NCBI GenBank assembly: GCA_944385195.1
Contig: CALWWH010000041.1
Coordinates: 1 to 6,805, forward strand
Reading direction: 5' to 3'
DNA: 6,805 nucleotides
DNA from: an uncultured Oscillospiraceae bacterium
Lineage (GTDB): Bacteria > Bacillota > Clostridia > Oscillospirales > Oscillospiraceae
Shown here piece after piece: positions 5,795 to 6,805 of the stretch. Numbering within the stretch: position 1 is the stretch's first letter; each line of letters starts with the position of its first letter. Made by a program: the position numbers and the translations under genes. The notes beneath the pieces were generated by a model. It had not been told where the DNA came from and searched no databases. It saw only the letters and a program-made list of their open reading frames with translations.

Positions 5795-6805
5795 TTACTT
5801 GAGCTTACCCTGCTCGCGCAGCGCCAGAACCGTATCGGGCAGGCCCCACAGGTTGATGAAGCCAGTGGCGTCGGCCTGGTTGTAGTCGCTCTCCTCGAAG
5901 GTGACCAGTTCCTCGGAATAGAGGGTGCAGGGGGAGTCGACGGAGGCGGTAATGATGTTGCCCTTGTAGAGCTTGAGCTTGACGGTACCGGTGACGTACT
6001 CCTGGGTCTGGACGGCAAAGGCGGTCAGCGCCTCGCGCAGGGGGGTAAACCACTTGCCGTTGTAGACCAGATCGGCGAAGTCGACAGCCAGCTTCTGCTT
6101 CATGTGCTTGGTGTCCTTGTCGATGGTGATCATCTCCAGAACCTCGTGGGCCCGGTAGAGGATGGTGCCGCCCGGCGTCTCGTAGACGCCGCGGTCCTTC
6201 ATGCCCACCAGACGGTTCTCGACGATGTCCAGCAGGCCGATGCCGTTGGCGCCGCCCAGGACGTTGAGCTTGCGGATGATGTCGGAGGCCTTCATCTTCT
6301 CACCGTCGATGGCAACCGGACGGCCCTTTTCAAACTCGAGGGTGACGTAGGTGGCCTGATCGGGAGCCTGGGCGGGGCTCAGGCCCATCTCCAGGAAGCC
6401 CGGCTTGTCGTACTGCGGCTCGTTGGTGGGGTCTTCCAGATCCAGTCCCTCATGGCTCAGATGCCACAGGTTCTTATCCTTGGAGTAGTTGGTCTCGCGG
6501 CTGATCTTCAGGGGGACGTTGTGCGCCTCGGCGTAGTCGATCTCCTCGTCGCGGCCCTTGATGTCCCACTCACGCCAGGGAGCGATGATCTTCATCTCCG
6601 GGGCAAAGCGCTTGATGGCCAGCTCAAAACGGACCTGGTCGTTGCCCTTGCCGGTGCAGCCGTGGCAGATGGCGTCAGCGCCCTCGGCCTTGGCAATCTC
6701 TACCAGGCGCTTGGCAATGATCGGACGGGCAAAGGCGGTGCCCAGCAGATACTCCTCATACTTGGCGCCCATCATCATGGAGGGGACGATGACGTCGTCC
6801 ACCAT
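5795..6805 (-). CDS. argG: Argininosuccinate synthase ArgG, 5' end cut off by window
   Basis: ATP-dependent ligase joining citrulline and aspartate to argininosuccinate with release of AMP and pyrophosphate. The visible 336 residues run to the stop at 5795. Family lengths near 400-410 mean about 70-75 N-terminal residues, including the ATP-binding AYSGGLDTS loop, lie beyond position 6805. The Met encoded at the very edge is internal, because family motifs follow too soon. Counted from that Met: YLLGTAFARPIIAKRLVEIA (19-38), HGCTGKGNDQVRFE (48-61), the IKGRDEEIDYA segment, YSKDKNLWHLSHEG (107-120), and GIGLLDIVENRLVGMKDRGVYETPG (188-212) forming the citrulline/aspartate domain. The C terminus LREQGKLK looks normal. 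It is separated from argH by 104 nt containing a terminator. The promoter, and any arginine operator, would lie outside the window. Confidence 0.97.
   Translation of the reverse strand: MVDDVIVPSMMMGAKYEEYLLGTAFARPIIAKRLVEIAKAEGADAICHGCTGKGNDQVRFELAIKRFAPEMKIIAPWREWDIKGRDEEIDYAEAHNVPLKISRETNYSKDKNLWHLSHEGLDLEDPTNEPQYDKPGFLEMGLSPAQAPDQATYVTLEFEKGRPVAIDGEKMKASDIIRKLNVLGGANGIGLLDIVENRLVGMKDRGVYETPGGTILYRAHEVLEMITIDKDTKHMKQKLAVDFADLVYNGKWFTPLREALTAFAVQTQEYVTGTVKLKLYKGNIITASVDSPCTLYSEELVTFEESDYNQADATGFINLWGLPDTVLALREQGKLK

Noticed and set aside
6803..6805. The Met codon at the window edge as the argG start
   Set aside because: Family motifs appear about 70-75 residues too early for this to be the N terminus, and the ATP-binding loop would be missing.

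Overview
The window holds one set of arginine biosynthesis genes, all on the minus strand, in transcription order argG (5' end cut off by the window), argH, argC, argJ, argB, argD (3' end cut off). Reading from right to left: argG 6805-5795, a 104-nt gap with a strong hairpin terminator, argH 5690-4311, a 79-nt G+C-rich gap with inverted repeats, argC 4231-3302, argJ 3289-2060, a 44-nt gap with an 11-bp tandem repeat, argB 2015-1161, and argD from a GTG at 1144 to the window edge. No stretch over 300 bases lacks a gene. The plus strand shows no credible gene; its long open frames are mirror images of the real genes.

The genes cover most of the route from N-acetylglutamate to arginine. ArgB phosphorylates N-acetylglutamate, ArgC reduces the acyl phosphate to the semialdehyde, and ArgD transaminates it to N-acetylornithine. 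ArgJ moves the acetyl group back to glutamate and releases ornithine. After carbamoylation of ornithine (argF, not in the window), ArgG joins citrulline to aspartate and ArgH splits argininosuccinate into arginine and fumarate. A full-length ArgJ with its self-cleavage motif implies the cyclic (acetyl-recycling) pathway. The N-terminal segment of ArgB resembles arginine-inhibited N-acetylglutamate kinases, which would fit feedback control at that step.

The sequence is G+C-rich, with strong purine-rich Shine-Dalgarno sites (AGGAGG-like) before most genes and very short gaps between argC-argJ and argB-argD. Together with the protein character, this suggests a high-G+C member of the Clostridia, probably a gut Oscillospiraceae/Flavonifractor-like bacterium. 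The taxonomy is an inference from style, not a database match.

I see no new biological system: this is a core metabolic operon. The points worth a second look are small: an argG-argH terminator, a 13-bp sequence shared by the argB and argH start regions, a tandem repeat beside a 9-codon mini-ORF before argB, a possible dispersed repeat between argH and argC, a short-class ArgC, and three unusual residues next to the PLP lysine of ArgD.
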